A stretch of DNA of 64,000 nucleotides from Zelonia costaricensis (Eukaryota; Euglenozoa; Kinetoplastea; Trypanosomatida; Trypanosomatidae). The position numbers and the translations under genes were made by a program. The stretch is from assembly GCA_030849075.1 (NCBI GenBank), contig JASAOO010003523.1, positions 28,426-92,425 of the forward strand, in the 5' to 3' direction. The notes beneath the pieces were generated by a model. The model was not told the origin of the DNA, searched no databases, and was given only the letters and a program-made list of their open reading frames with translations. Shown here piece by piece: positions 27,014 through 36,960 of the stretch (positions are counted from its first letter, which is position 1; each line of letters begins with the position of its first letter).

Positions 27014-28810
27014 ATGAAGAAGGGTCGCCTTCAGCAGCGGACGCTGGACAGCTACTTCAAGCCAACCGCCGCGCCGTCCACGCCGGTGGCGCCATCGCCG
27101 TACACGGCCAACGTCGCAGCCTCCGCCGGCGTGCAGGTGGAGGTCATGAACGAGATTCTGCACCGCGCCCCCGCACCGCCGCTGACGGTGGCAGCGCCGG
27201 CTTGCCACCGCGAACAGCCATGGCTCGGCGGCAAGGAGACGGTGGTGTTCCCGTGGTCGCCTTTCGTCCCGTGTGCTGGGTCTGACGGGCACCAGGCGCA
27301 GACCTGGGACGCCATCCAGCGCGTGCTGCGCGAATTCGCGCCGGTGCACACCAGCGCCGACTTGTGCGACCTCCTGCGGGCACTCGAGCGCGTCGTCGAC
27401 GGGGAGGGGAGCTCCTTCGCCCACCTGCGGCGCACGCTCGATGCGATGCCGCCGGCGGAGCAGCAGCACGTGTACCAGGCGGTGGTGCCGTGGATGACGG
27501 AGACGGTGCTGCACGCGCCCCAGACCCTGGCTGGGCGGACACTGCCGCTGCTGGTGCAGGGTACCACGCGGCGGCTCGTCCTTTCCCACGAAGAGGTGGT
27601 GCTGCTCATGTGCTGCTGCTTCTTCTCTGTGTTTCCGCAGCGCTCCGAGCCACGACGAGCGCCCGCGGACGGCCGCACCGCAGGAGCAGGCCAAGGACAA
27701 GCACCTTTCCGCCGTGCCGCACCCCGCGGCTTCTCTGCGTCGCGCAAGCTGCCCAGCTGCAACTTTTCTTCCCTCTTCAGTTGCACGGCGAGCGGCCGCG
27801 ACGCCTGCATTGCCGGCAAGATCCGGTGCTTCCTCGACTACTTTGTGTGCTGCCAGCGACATCACGGCCAGCCGTCGTCACCAGCGCACAAGCGATGCGT
27901 GGAGCTGACGCGCGTTTGCACCACCGAACTCCCCGTCTTCGAGGACAGCGCGCGACCGCTTTGCGATGTCTCCCTGTGCCGCAGCGGCGCCATCGAGGAG
28001 GATGCCGGGTCGCTGCAGGTCGACTTCGCGAACCGCTTCGTTGGTGGCGGCGTGCTGCGCTCCGGCTGCGTGCAGGAGGAGATCCGCATGGCACTCGCGC
28101 CCGAGATGGTGGTGTCGCGCGTCGTCTGCGAGGAGCTCGCTGAGACGGAGGTGCTCTTCATCAGCGGCGCCCCCAACTTCTCGTGCGCCGTCGGCTACGC
28201 GGAAACCTTCCGCCACCGCGGCAGCTGCGACCCGTGGGGCCACCAGACAGAGGAGGCGCTCGGGACTAGTGTGGCGGCTGCGCCGCCGCTCGTCGACGCG
28301 GCCGCACCGCACCCCCGCACGGGAGCGGCGATGCTTATGCACGACGTCTGCGTGCTCGCGATGGACGCGTACAACTTTCGCGTCCGCGGTGAGCCCACGG
28401 CGCAGTTTCAGCTGCCCTTTCTCCACCGCGAGGTGCGCAAGGCGTACGTCGGCTTCCACGGCGTCGCAGAGCCGCTCGCAACCCTGCCGGTGGTGCGCAG
28501 GGGCGCCGTGGCGACGGGCAATTGGGGCTGCGGCGCCTTTTGCGGCGATGTGGAACTGAAGCTGGTGCTGCAGTGGTGTGCCGCGTCCGAGGCGGGTGGG
28601 CGCACGCTTCACTACTACACATTTGGCAAGCCCATGAACGGCTTTGACGCCCTGGTCGCGCGCCTGCGCGCTGACGGGTGCACGGTGGGCCGTCTGATGC
28701 GTGCGCTGGGCCAGTACGGCAAGTACCGCGACGCAGTGCCCAGCGCGTCCACACCGCTCTCGCCGCTCGAGTACCTCGCCGAGCACACCTGCACAACCGA
28801 GGTGTCGTAG
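27014..28810 (+). CDS. PARG: Poly(ADP-ribose) glycohydrolase
   Basis: 598 aa. The catalytic macrodomain-like region is clear: VDFANRFVGGGVLRSGCVQEEI holds the PARG signature, with GGG at 344-346 and QEE at 354-356 (the catalytic Glu pair). VATGNWGCGAFCGDVELKL near 500-520 and TLHYYTFG complete the family pattern. An upstream helical accessory domain is present (LLMCCCFFSVFP near 197-208; GKIRCFLDYF near 268-277), interrupted by an Arg/Ala/Gly-rich insert of about 35 residues (210-245). PARG cuts ribose-ribose bonds of poly(ADP-ribose) after DNA damage. Residues 8-15 (QRTLDSYF) are a textbook PCNA-interacting PIP-box next to a basic N-terminus, suggesting a nuclear, replication-linked role. 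Confidence 0.93.
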   Translation: MKKGRLQQRTLDSYFKPTAAPSTPVAPSPYTANVAASAGVQVEVMNEILHRAPAPPLTVAAPACHREQPWLGGKETVVFPWSPFVPCAGSDGHQAQTWDAIQRVLREFAPVHTSADLCDLLRALERVVDGEGSSFAHLRRTLDAMPPAEQQHVYQAVVPWMTETVLHAPQTLAGRTLPLLVQGTTRRLVLSHEEVVLLMCCCFFSVFPQRSEPRRAPADGRTAGAGQGQAPFRRAAPRGFSASRKLPSCNFSSLFSCTASGRDACIAGKIRCFLDYFVCCQRHHGQPSSPAHKRCVELTRVCTTELPVFEDSARPLCDVSLCRSGAIEEDAGSLQVDFANRFVGGGVLRSGCVQEEIRMALAPEMVVSRVVCEELAETEVLFISGAPNFSCAVGYAETFRHRGSCDPWGHQTEEALGTSVAAAPPLVDAAAPHPRTGAAMLMHDVCVLAMDAYNFRVRGEPTAQFQLPFLHREVRKAYVGFHGVAEPLATLPVVRRGAVATGNWGCGAFCGDVELKLVLQWCAASEAGGRTLHYYTFGKPMNGFDALVARLRADGCTVGRLMRALGQYGKYRDAVPSASTPLSPLEYLAEHTCTTEVS

Positions 28811-29806
28811 CGTGTTGTTGTCTCTCCGCTTTCCCTGTAGGAAGGACGGCACCTCGGCTTGTGGGGATTCCTTTGATGGGCGTCGGTGACGCTCTCTGTT
28901 GTCGCCGGCGCTTGCGCGGCGGTTGGCGTTGTTGGTACCGGCCCCCCCCCTCCCCTTCCCTCCCTTCCGCCAACGCCACCCTCACTCCATCGCCTTGCTG
29001 CTCAGCGCTCGCATGCGTCGTCACCTTTCCTTCTCCCCTTTTGGGCTGCCCGTGTGGCGCCTCCACGCCCCCGCCACCGACAGCCCAAAAGGACGCCCTC
29101 CTCCGTCTCGATCTTTACCATTTTTCTTTTTTGCCTTTCCTCCTGCGCACTTTTCCGCCTCTGCTCTCCCGCGGTGGTGCTTGCACGGCGTCGCCCTCTG
29201 CGCACGTGCTTTGTGGCGTTGATGTTTGAATATCGCTTTGCTATCCATCTTGAGACGATTTCGCCGGTGTGTGGATGAGCCTTCTTTTTTCTGTTAAGCG
29301 TGCCAGCGTAGGGTCTGTCACGACGACGACTGCACCCGCACTCCGCAACTGCAACATGCATGAACCAATGGACCCACGCAGCAAGCAGCCGCAGCAGCAT
29401 TGCGTCGATGCCGCGCAAGCACAGAAAAGGTCTGTTCCTCTTTCAAGGTGCGCTGTGGCAATGTCATCCGGCACTCTCATCACGGTCAAACCAAAAAAAA
29501 AAAAAAAGGACCTTGTACAAGCGGTGACGCCGACTTCGATGAGAATGTCGGCAACGTTTCGGCGCTCACGATGCCCGGTGTTTGTGTGCCCTCTTTTCAC
29601 CTCCCCCCTCCTCCTCTGCCCCTCCCCCCCCTTCCCACACCACCACACGCTTTCACGTAAGCAGCAGTTTAAACCAATTGCCACAGTCAGTGACGCAAAC
29701 GCACCAGTGCGCTCACACAGAGACACACATACACGCACCAAAAAAGGAGCTTAATCGGCTACGCACCTTGTTTTTTCTTTTCTTGCTCTCTCTCTCTGGC
29801 GCAGTC
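28811..29806. other. Intergenic spacer, 1.0 kb
   Basis: No credible gene. It contains C-rich runs near 28940-28960 and 29588-29635, a run of 15 A near 29492-29507, and the long CT tract before the dynein light chain. Confidence 0.6.
29768..29804 (+). promoter_or_regulatory. Candidate spliced-leader acceptor 2 nt from the dynein light chain ATG
   Basis: A very strong T/CT tract (29769-29797) is followed by GGCGCAG, AG at 29803-29804. The tract contains no earlier AG. The ATG begins at 29807, so the predicted 5' UTR is only 2 nt. Confidence 0.55.
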
Positions 29807-30178
29807 ATGCAGGGTGAGGTTGACGCCACGACGTTCTCGCTGCGGCCGGACCACCAGCACAAGTTTCGACCCAATGAGCTGAAGCCGATTGTCAAGTCGG
29901 TGCTGGAGAGCCGCCTCGAGGAGCAGGAGTACAATGCCGACGAGATCCAGAGCATTAGCAAGGAGATTGCCGACACGGTGCGGGACAAGATTCGCGCGGC
30001 CGACCTTGAGCGCTACAAGATCATTGTGCACTGCATGATCGGCGAGCAGCGCGGCGAGGGCCTGCGAACGGGCTGCAAGATGTTCTGGGACTCGGACACG
30101 GACAACTACTTCGAGGAGGTGTACATCAGCAAGCACCTCTTCGCTGCGGTGACGGTTTTTGGCGTGTACCAATACTAG
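29807..30178 (+). CDS. Tctex-type dynein light chain
   Basis: 123 aa, the usual size of the Tctex1 family. I start at the ATG at 29807; the longer open frame upstream is pyrimidine tract. The C-terminal 95 residues match the family fold: helix RPNELKPIVKSVLESRL, helix IQSISKEIADTVRDKIRA, strand RYKIIVHCMIGEQRG, then CKMFWDSDTDNYFEEVY and a final LFAAVTVFGVYQY. These light chains dimerise on dynein intermediate chains; the longer TCTEX1D2-like type belongs to intraflagellar transport or axonemal dynein. The sequence suits the TCTEX1D (LC-type) branch, but I cannot separate retrograde IFT dynein from axonemal dynein by eye. Family call firm. Confidence 0.9.
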   Translation: MQGEVDATTFSLRPDHQHKFRPNELKPIVKSVLESRLEEQEYNADEIQSISKEIADTVRDKIRAADLERYKIIVHCMIGEQRGEGLRTGCKMFWDSDTDNYFEEVYISKHLFAAVTVFGVYQY

Positions 30179-30843
30179 CGGCATAGATGCGCACAGCCCC
30201 GACACCTTGTGGGCACTAGGCTCTCGTGCAGCGTGCCGCCTTGGACGGGGTGCGTGTGCCTGCTTGTCTGCATTGGCGGTGTGATCCAACCCGTGGCTCG
30301 CTCCATTTGCGATGTACATACGACGGGAATGGCTTTACCGCGTCCTACAACCGTGATCCAGCATCAGGAGCGCGTCACATTTTTGTCGTGACTGTGAAAC
30401 AACCAAGCGACCCAACACCCACACAAGGCTGAGGGAAGCACCTTTTTTTCTGTGTGCCCGCCCCTCCTCAGGCTGCAAAACTGCGTGGTGGGGAGAAAAG
30501 GGGGGTTAGAAGAAGGGTCGCCAGGCTGGCCCTTTTGTCCCGGAGACACATGCGCACCTCCCACTTCGAGTCAAGTGCGCGGGACTAGCATGTAGTACGG
30601 GCCTCTCTCTCTCGTTTGGTCAACTCGTCACGCCTCTCTCTCGCGTCTCCTTGCCCTGCTCGCCAATCCACTTGTCTCGCATCGACTGCGCACTCGCCCA
30701 CTTTTTGCGTTGGCACGGCACGTCTGCGTCGCGCATCGCGTCATTGAACAGGCAGGGAAACCCGTGGAGGGCACGCTGCAGCATCTCGCACACTATTCGA
30801 AACGAAGGCACGCGTGATCACAGAGTCTCGCACAGGACCACCG

Positions 30844-30860
30844 CACACACACACACACAC
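30844..30860. repeat. (CA)n microsatellite
   Basis: About eight CA units, 60 nt upstream of the next start codon. Confidence 0.85.
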
Positions 30861-30884
30861 GCACTTCCACAGAGCGCTCTTCGC

Positions 30885-30907
30885 TACCTTTTTTGTGGTT
30901 TTCCTAG
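30885..30907 (+). promoter_or_regulatory. Candidate spliced-leader acceptor for the CxxC protein
   Basis: TACCTTTTTTGTGGTTTTCC followed by TAG, with AG at 30906-30907. The predicted 5' UTR is 14 nt; two more AGs follow within 11 nt. Confidence 0.5.
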
Positions 30908-30921
30908 TCGTATAGTAGGCG

Positions 30922-33156
30922 ATGCCGCTGCCTGCAGCGGTGCGGCTCGACAAGGCGGTGTTTCACCGCCTGTGGACGTCGCTGCCGGCGGACCAGCTGG
31001 ACAAGGGCTTCTGGGTTGCGCTGGAGGGGTTCTGTGAGCAGTTCCTAGACCCCTACTCCCCTTTCAACAACCAGACCTTCTTCTCCGTGCCGCGCACAGG
31101 TCGCATCCTGCAGGAGGAGCTCCCCCTCGTGGACCAGGATGTCGTCAAGGCGTGCAACGAGCTGCGGCCCTTCTACAACACCTTCACCCTGTGGAACCCG
31201 CTGGCGCTGGCGGCGCTGCTCGAGGCCCCGCTCGACGTCGTGACGGCGCAGCTCCTGCTCGCCGTGCAGCACGCGTGGATGTCCGTCTACTTCGTCATCA
31301 ACTGCCGCTCGTGCGGCTGCGACATCGCCCACTTCCGGTCCGTCAACGACATCTCCTTTGTAGGCACGTTTCACCTCACCAACGCGTACCGGTGCCCCAT
31401 GTGCACGGATCGCACCGAGGTGAATGAGCTGAACGACGTCGCCGTTTTCTTCCAACTCGAGCGGCTCCCAGTCCTCTACCTGCGGCAGCACCACCGGCTG
31501 TACTACACCGAGGAGGCGGACCGGCGGCGGCTGGAGTCCTTCTTCTGCCCGGCGCAGGCCGGCTTCGCGTTCGCGGCCCACCTGCCACGCGGTCGCTACC
31601 TCCTCTCCGCCCCGTTCTGCGGCGCCTTCGTGGAGTTCTCCGTGGAGCTGTCGGCGGAGATTATGGGACCCAAGGACCCGTACCTGTCACGCATCGTCGA
31701 CCTCAAGAGCTACATCCGCTCGCAGAACAGCGCGGCCGACCCGTTCGGTAAGCCAATCAAGCGCCGCAGTACCACGACGCACGTCATGCCGCGCCGCGGC
31801 CAGCAGAGCTTGAGCGTCGTCGCTCTCAACGGCAACGGCAACGGTAACGGCGAGACGGGCGGGCACCGCGCGTCCGTCGCCCGCGCGTCGCTGACGTCGC
31901 AGTCGGACCTCCTCAACCCGGACGACGCAGTCAAGGCCATTGCCTCCTTTGGCGCCGAGGACGCGGAGAAGATCCCGCCGATCCCGGTTGTGCTGCTGAA
32001 GCACGGCAAGGTGCAGTTCCGCATCTACAACGACACGGGCCACAGCGGCTTCCTCGACCTCTTCGTGGCCATGGACACGCGCGCCGAGTTCTCGGCCAGC
32101 CCGTACCCGCAGCTCTTCCGCGTCCCGCAGTTCATGCACTGCCTGCCACGCGGCATGCGCTCCTCCTTTCTCACCCGCTGCATTCCCCGTCCGCCGTCCA
32201 CGACGCCGACCACGGGGGCCTACGTGCGGCACCAATTCACGCTCACAGGCGAGCAGGCGGACGACCCGAGTATCATCTCCGTCCTGCGCGAGGTGCATCG
32301 GTACTCGCTCGAGGACCACTACGGCCTGCTCATCGGCGTCGGCGACGGCGGCGCGTCCTTCGAGAGCACCTTCCTCTCCACCACCGCCGCGCTGGCGAGC
32401 AGCATCTGCTTCTTCCAGCGCGTGCTGACCCGACTCGGCGAGCCCGTCGCGCTGGCGATGCGGTGCAGCATCACGGAAGGTCCGCTGAAGATCGCGGCGT
32501 ACCAGGGGCAGTACAACGACGCCGATAACACCCGCTCCAGCTACCCGGACGCGCAGTTTGTCGGCTCCGTCGTGTACGCGAGCAATCACCCACCCATCAC
32601 CGGCCACTACCTCTACTGCACCGAGGTCGAGCCGCCCACTGCTGTTGCCACAGCGGCGGTGACGGCCAACGGGGAGGTGGCGGGAAAGGACGGGGCCGTC
32701 GTGGTGAAGTCTGCGGGGGTGCTGGACAAGTACCGCAGCCCGCCGTGGCTGCGCGACGAGGACAGCTCGTACTACGACATTACCGGCCCGTCCAGCAGCA
32801 ACGGGGCTGGCCGGGGCAGCGACTTGCAGGCGGTGACGAAGCAGGAGGGGCACTGCCTCGTGCGGTTTGAGGTGCGCTGCGTGCCGGTGATGCAGGAGAA
32901 CGGCCCGGGCATGTCGTCGCGGCGTTCCTCGGTGTGTCCGCGCATGACGCTCAAGGCCGACGGGAGCAACTCGTCCGATGCCATCGTGCCGTACTTTCTA
33001 GAATTCCTGCGTGAGCACTTCGAGGGCACCTCGCTGAAGGAGGAGCCCCACGCACTGGTTGTGCAGATGCCGCTGCCGATGATCTACGCCGCCCTGCAGA
33101 TGTCCAAGATTCTGGACAAGAAGGCGTACACGAAGGACTCCCGTGGACCGTTCTAA
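30922..33156 (+). CDS. Conserved hypothetical protein with a zinc-ribbon-like CxxC/CxxC module
   Basis: 744 aa. Residues 10-120 are helical; then WMSVYFVINCRSCGCDI has Cys128 and Cys131 (plus Cys133), and NAYRCPMCTD has Cys158 and Cys161, a 26-residue spacing suited to a zinc ribbon. The order (helices, Pro-containing leucine-rich segment, W-x-V-x-C-x-x-C, then C-x-x-C before an acidic FxxxxLP strand) resembles the DUF5939 region known from some bacterial adenylate/guanylate-cyclase-like proteins; this match is from memory and weak. Two Ser/Gly/Asn-rich linkers interrupt the rest (NGNGNGNG near 308; about 585-630). The C-terminal halves look beta-rich (VHRYSLEDHYGLLIGVGDGG). No catalytic motif is recognised. 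Function unknown. Confidence 0.7.
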   Translation: MPLPAAVRLDKAVFHRLWTSLPADQLDKGFWVALEGFCEQFLDPYSPFNNQTFFSVPRTGRILQEELPLVDQDVVKACNELRPFYNTFTLWNPLALAALLEAPLDVVTAQLLLAVQHAWMSVYFVINCRSCGCDIAHFRSVNDISFVGTFHLTNAYRCPMCTDRTEVNELNDVAVFFQLERLPVLYLRQHHRLYYTEEADRRRLESFFCPAQAGFAFAAHLPRGRYLLSAPFCGAFVEFSVELSAEIMGPKDPYLSRIVDLKSYIRSQNSAADPFGKPIKRRSTTTHVMPRRGQQSLSVVALNGNGNGNGETGGHRASVARASLTSQSDLLNPDDAVKAIASFGAEDAEKIPPIPVVLLKHGKVQFRIYNDTGHSGFLDLFVAMDTRAEFSASPYPQLFRVPQFMHCLPRGMRSSFLTRCIPRPPSTTPTTGAYVRHQFTLTGEQADDPSIISVLREVHRYSLEDHYGLLIGVGDGGASFESTFLSTTAALASSICFFQRVLTRLGEPVALAMRCSITEGPLKIAAYQGQYNDADNTRSSYPDAQFVGSVVYASNHPPITGHYLYCTEVEPPTAVATAAVTANGEVAGKDGAVVVKSAGVLDKYRSPPWLRDEDSSYYDITGPSSSNGAGRGSDLQAVTKQEGHCLVRFEVRCVPVMQENGPGMSSRRSSVCPRMTLKADGSNSSDAIVPYFLEFLREHFEGTSLKEEPHALVVQMPLPMIYAALQMSKILDKKAYTKDSRGPF

Positions 33157-34377
33157 CTCAGGCGCCTCTCCTTGCAACACTGTGGCACCGCCGTGTGTAT
33201 GTGCGCGCGTTTGTGTGGGGTTGAGTACTTCCAGCTGCACTGCCCCCCCCCCCCTCCCGCCTCCCCCGTCGTTCCTCCTCTTCTTACCCCCTGTGCGGTC
33301 GTGTGCTGCGCTGGCGCCACCGACTCGCCGCGTAACTGTGTCTTTCGTTACTTCCTCCCTCTCATGTATGTTAGTCGCTGTCACAGCACTGTGTCAGCTG
33401 AGAGCTTGGTACCACTCTCCCTCTCACCTCTATCTGCCTCACCTTGTGGGGTTTCTTTTTTTTTTTTTCTCTCTTTTGTGTGGAACTCGTTGCCATCCGA
33501 TGTGAGGAAAGCTTGCAATCCTGTGTTGACCCGCCACACACTCTGTGTTTCTTTTTCTCTCCCTTGATAGGGGTGCTCAGCGCAGGCTGGGGCGGTGCTG
33601 TCGTCCTCCGTTAGCACGTCGCTGTCACCAGGGCTCCCGTTCCTGTCGTGTTCCCCCTTCACCCCCCCCCCCGGCCCCGTCCTGTCGGTGGGTGTGCGTT
33701 TGAAGGTGCTCCGTGCACCCGCGCGTTTCGTGTCAACGGTGCGCCACCCACCTCTGCCCCCTCACTCCGTTGCATCAACACACGCGCCACCCGCGCCGGC
33801 AAAGGGAGAAGAACAAACCAATATAGACACGGGTCCGCACTCTTGCCGCGACACAACGTCAAGGCGTTTTGTACAGAAAAAAAAGAAAACCAGGAAAAGA
33901 ACGAGCAAAAAAGCACGGCTTGCGGGAGGTGACGCCTTCCCCACCTCTGCTAAGTGCCTGCGCTTGCCGGTCACTGTCGCTGTCAAGCGCCTGTGTCTTG
34001 GCTTCTCTCTCAGTCTCGAGGGCAAACGCGGAGCTTTGTCGCGCTGTGTCGGTTGTGTTCAAGTGGGCCACAGACCAGCTTCATAAGCCAACCTCCCGCT
34101 TCCCGGGCCGCTGCTTCGTATCGGCTCACCTCCCCACCACGTGCTCTCGACCAACCCCTCCCTCCCCCCACCTCATTTTGGGGATGCATCGCCTCGCTTT
34201 CTGCGGCCTGCCACGTGACATCTTTGCCAACTTCGAATCCGCTTTCAGTGCCGCCTTCTGTGCTCCACAAGCCACTTCAGCGGCTTAGCGCGGGTCGGAC
34301 AAAAAAGCACAACAGCTTCAACGGCTGCTTTCCCATCGCCTTCTTCCTTTCGTCCTCTACGAACCCCACTCCCCCCG
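33157..34377. other. Intergenic spacer, 1.2 kb
   Basis: No credible gene. It has a C-run (33244-33254), a T-run near 33457-33470, a C-run at 33664-33672, an A-rich patch near 33877-33916, and a final long pyrimidine tract without AG before the next ATG. Confidence 0.6.
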
Positions 34378-36213
34378 ATGAAGCCGTGGCGACTTCCGCT
34401 GCCGGGCGCGTTCCCGGAGGACCTCGGCACCACGGCGTGGCAGAGGACGCGCGCTGCCGCGGCCCCGCTGCGGACAAGCCGCCGCTTCCAGTCCTTCGTC
34501 GGTGAGCAGCGCTCTGTCGCGCGGCTCAGCAAGTCCGCCTACCGCCACCCCCTCGCTCCCAAGGACCCGGCGCAGCGCAACGTCACCGTGCCCACGACCG
34601 CGAGCCGCGCCGCCGCCGCCGCCGCCACGTCCTCGTCGCCGACCGCCGGCCCCGCCGCGGCGCGTTCAGCCGAGGAGCTCAAGCGGCAGGCGCAGAAGGC
34701 GCTTCTACTGCACCTGCAGCAAGAGGTCCTGTGGGAGGGCACGGTGATCGACGACGTGGACCACCTGCTCGTCCAGCACTTTGTCAAGCTCGGCACAAAC
34801 GACAAGTACCGCCAGGCGCGGCGCATGCTCGTGGTGGGTGGACGCGCCATGATCGAGGAGCTGTGCCAGGCAGGCCACCGGCCGCGGCACCTCATGGTGG
34901 AGGCAGGGAAGCCGATACCGGAGTGGGCGCAGGGTCGGCGTGACACGGATGTGGTCGTAGTGGACCGCCACGTGGCTGCAGCCGTCGCCCCTGGCACGGA
35001 CGGCTACGCGGGCGACTTTTCCATTCCGCCGCCGCCGATGAAGGAGCAGCTCATCGCCAACCACCAGCGCCTCAACCGCGTCCTGGTGCTGGACAACGTC
35101 GACGACCCTGGCGTGCTGGGCACCCTCCTCCGCACGGCCGCGGGCTACCAGTACGACGCCATCATCACGACCAACCACTGCGCTGACCTGTACGACCACC
35201 GAGTCCTGCGTGCCGCACGTGGCGCACACTTTCAGACAGCCGTGCCCATTTACACGCTGAAGGAGGAGGACGGCGACGACGTCTACGGGCTGGTCAACCA
35301 CGTGGTGGAGCGCAACAACCTCCTGCCGCTGTGCTACACCGCGCAGCCGGACGCGGTGCTCGGCGATGAGCCGACCATCGAGGCCGCCGCCGTCCTGTCC
35401 GGAGCGTCGACAGCGGCGCCGGCCCGTCGCGTCTTCCGGTCCAGCGTGGCGGGAGCCGCACCGGTGCTGCTTCCCGTCTCGCGCCAGCCTGACTCCGCGT
35501 ACGCCGCTGGGCAGGTTTCGCGGCTGCGGCAGGAGGCACTGTCCGACTTCTGCCTCGACCGCTTCACGCACGGCTCGAGCGCCACGGAGGATGCGGCGGG
35601 CGGCTATGTGCTCTTTGCCGGACCCAACCACAAACGCAACCTCGCCCGCCGCCTCACGCAGCGCGTGGCTCGGCCAACGACGCAGCTGCTGCTCGACGGC
35701 CTGCCGGCCGCCACCGACGGCCCGGCGGACCTGCTCATCTCCATGTCGGTCGTCCTGCACGCCTTGCGTCCGCGTGGCAACTGGGACTACCTGCCCGTCG
35801 ACGCCAAGACCGCGCCGTCAAGCGTCGAGCTGCAGGCGAAGCAGGCGTCCGTCGACATCGGCGTGAACCGGTTGCGCATGAGCGTTGCGGACATCAACGC
35901 GGACGAGGACGAGCAGCGCGAGGCGGCCCACCTGGCCAACGAGTTCATGCAGTGGCGCCGCCGCGCGCGGCGTCGCGGCACGGACTACGACTACTGGATG
36001 GCTGCAGAGGACCGGCGGGTGCGGGCGTTGCTCAAGCAGGAACAGCGGCGGCGGGCAGAGCCGTGGAGGTCGACGGCGCGGCCTAATGCGACGAAGCCGA
36101 TGCCAGGCTGGGTGCCCAACATCATCGACGAGTACCGGCAGTCGCTCGGCCGCGACGCGCTGGCGCACGAGCGCGAGGTCAACAGCAGCTTCCAGCGACC
36201 GCCGTCACGTTAG
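34378..36213 (+). CDS. SpoU/TrmH-fold (SPOUT) rRNA methyltransferase-like protein, probably mitochondrial and degenerate
   Basis: 611 aa. The N-terminus (MKPWRLPLPG...) is basic with scattered hydrophobics, compatible with mitochondrial import. Residues about 142-176 (KYRQARRMLVVGGRAMIEEL) resemble the SpoU substrate-binding domain. The SPOUT core is visible: motif 1 LDNVDDPGVLGTLLRTA at 238-254, RVLRAARGAHFQTAVPIY at 275-292, a motif 2 region YVLFAGPNHKRNLARR at 410-425, and motif 3 LLISMSVVLHAL at 452-463. The motif 1 Asn is Val246, the motif 2 Glu is missing and the motif 3 Asn is Ser. A 110-residue insert separates the two halves. Trypanosome mitoribosome assembly uses TrmH-like factors (mt-LAF5/6 type); this protein could be such a factor, acting structurally. 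The SPOUT call is confident, the role inferred. Confidence 0.8.
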   Translation: MKPWRLPLPGAFPEDLGTTAWQRTRAAAAPLRTSRRFQSFVGEQRSVARLSKSAYRHPLAPKDPAQRNVTVPTTASRAAAAAATSSSPTAGPAAARSAEELKRQAQKALLLHLQQEVLWEGTVIDDVDHLLVQHFVKLGTNDKYRQARRMLVVGGRAMIEELCQAGHRPRHLMVEAGKPIPEWAQGRRDTDVVVVDRHVAAAVAPGTDGYAGDFSIPPPPMKEQLIANHQRLNRVLVLDNVDDPGVLGTLLRTAAGYQYDAIITTNHCADLYDHRVLRAARGAHFQTAVPIYTLKEEDGDDVYGLVNHVVERNNLLPLCYTAQPDAVLGDEPTIEAAAVLSGASTAAPARRVFRSSVAGAAPVLLPVSRQPDSAYAAGQVSRLRQEALSDFCLDRFTHGSSATEDAAGGYVLFAGPNHKRNLARRLTQRVARPTTQLLLDGLPAATDGPADLLISMSVVLHALRPRGNWDYLPVDAKTAPSSVELQAKQASVDIGVNRLRMSVADINADEDEQREAAHLANEFMQWRRRARRRGTDYDYWMAAEDRRVRALLKQEQRRRAEPWRSTARPNATKPMPGWVPNIIDEYRQSLGRDALAHEREVNSSFQRPPSR

Positions 36214-36407
36214 TCCTCGCGTTCGCCCCCTCGCGGCTTATGGACGGTGTGAGGACTGTTGCTGAGGCAGCGAGCCCTAGCAACGTCGTGGGGTTTCAGG
36301 GGGAGGTGTGTGTACAGATCCGCCGCTCACTCTCCATTCCATGAAACTGTCTGGAGCGCTGCTGCTTAATTCAATTGTTCCGTCCACTGCCCTCGCCGTG
36401 CACGCTG

Positions 36408-36431
<24 letters not shown>
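36408..36431. repeat. (AC)n microsatellite
   Basis: Twelve perfect AC units in the spacer downstream of the SpoU-like gene. Confidence 0.9.
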
Positions 36432-36438
<7 letters not shown>

Positions 36439-36960
36439 ACCGTCTCGTGTGCTTCTCCACAGAGGACATGTTAAAAAACGAAAAAAAAAGAGACGAAAAG
36501 CGAGGTTGCACGAGAGATGCGCGTAACGTCGCGAAGAGGACGGAGGGGAAGGGGGAGGGGCGATGCCCCAGTCTCCATCTCGGCGCCGCTAGCAGGCGTG
36601 CGTCGAGGCGAAGTGCGTCACACTGAGAACACAGCGGCTCGCGTTTTTGTTCGTGTGGAGAAAAGAAAGGGGGACGAGAAGGAAGCATGACCAGCTCCGA
36701 GCGGAGGGCTTCCGTTTCGCGTCTAGCATGTACGCTCACGAACCGCCGCGTTGCATTTTCATCCAATCACCCCCCCCCCCTCCACCTCGTGCGAATGCAG
36801 GATCGCCAAACCACAAAAGGCTGAAGGTGTATTTGCACTTTTCTTCGGCCTCGAGCTATCGAACTCAAAAACAAAGAGAAAATTTGAGGCGGGGGTTTGT
36901 TGCTGCCCTCAAAGGGTCAAACGGATTCTGCCGCTTTCTGAGCGATAGTTGCTCCTCCTA

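Larger units (their letters stand above)
30179..30921. other. Intergenic spacer, 0.7 kb
   Basis: No credible gene. It holds the CA run at 30844-30860 and the acceptor at 30906-30907. Confidence 0.6.

Noticed and set aside
36408..36431. Regular short repeats considered as a CRISPR-like array
   Set aside because: It is a plain AC dinucleotide run with no spacers, in a eukaryotic genome.
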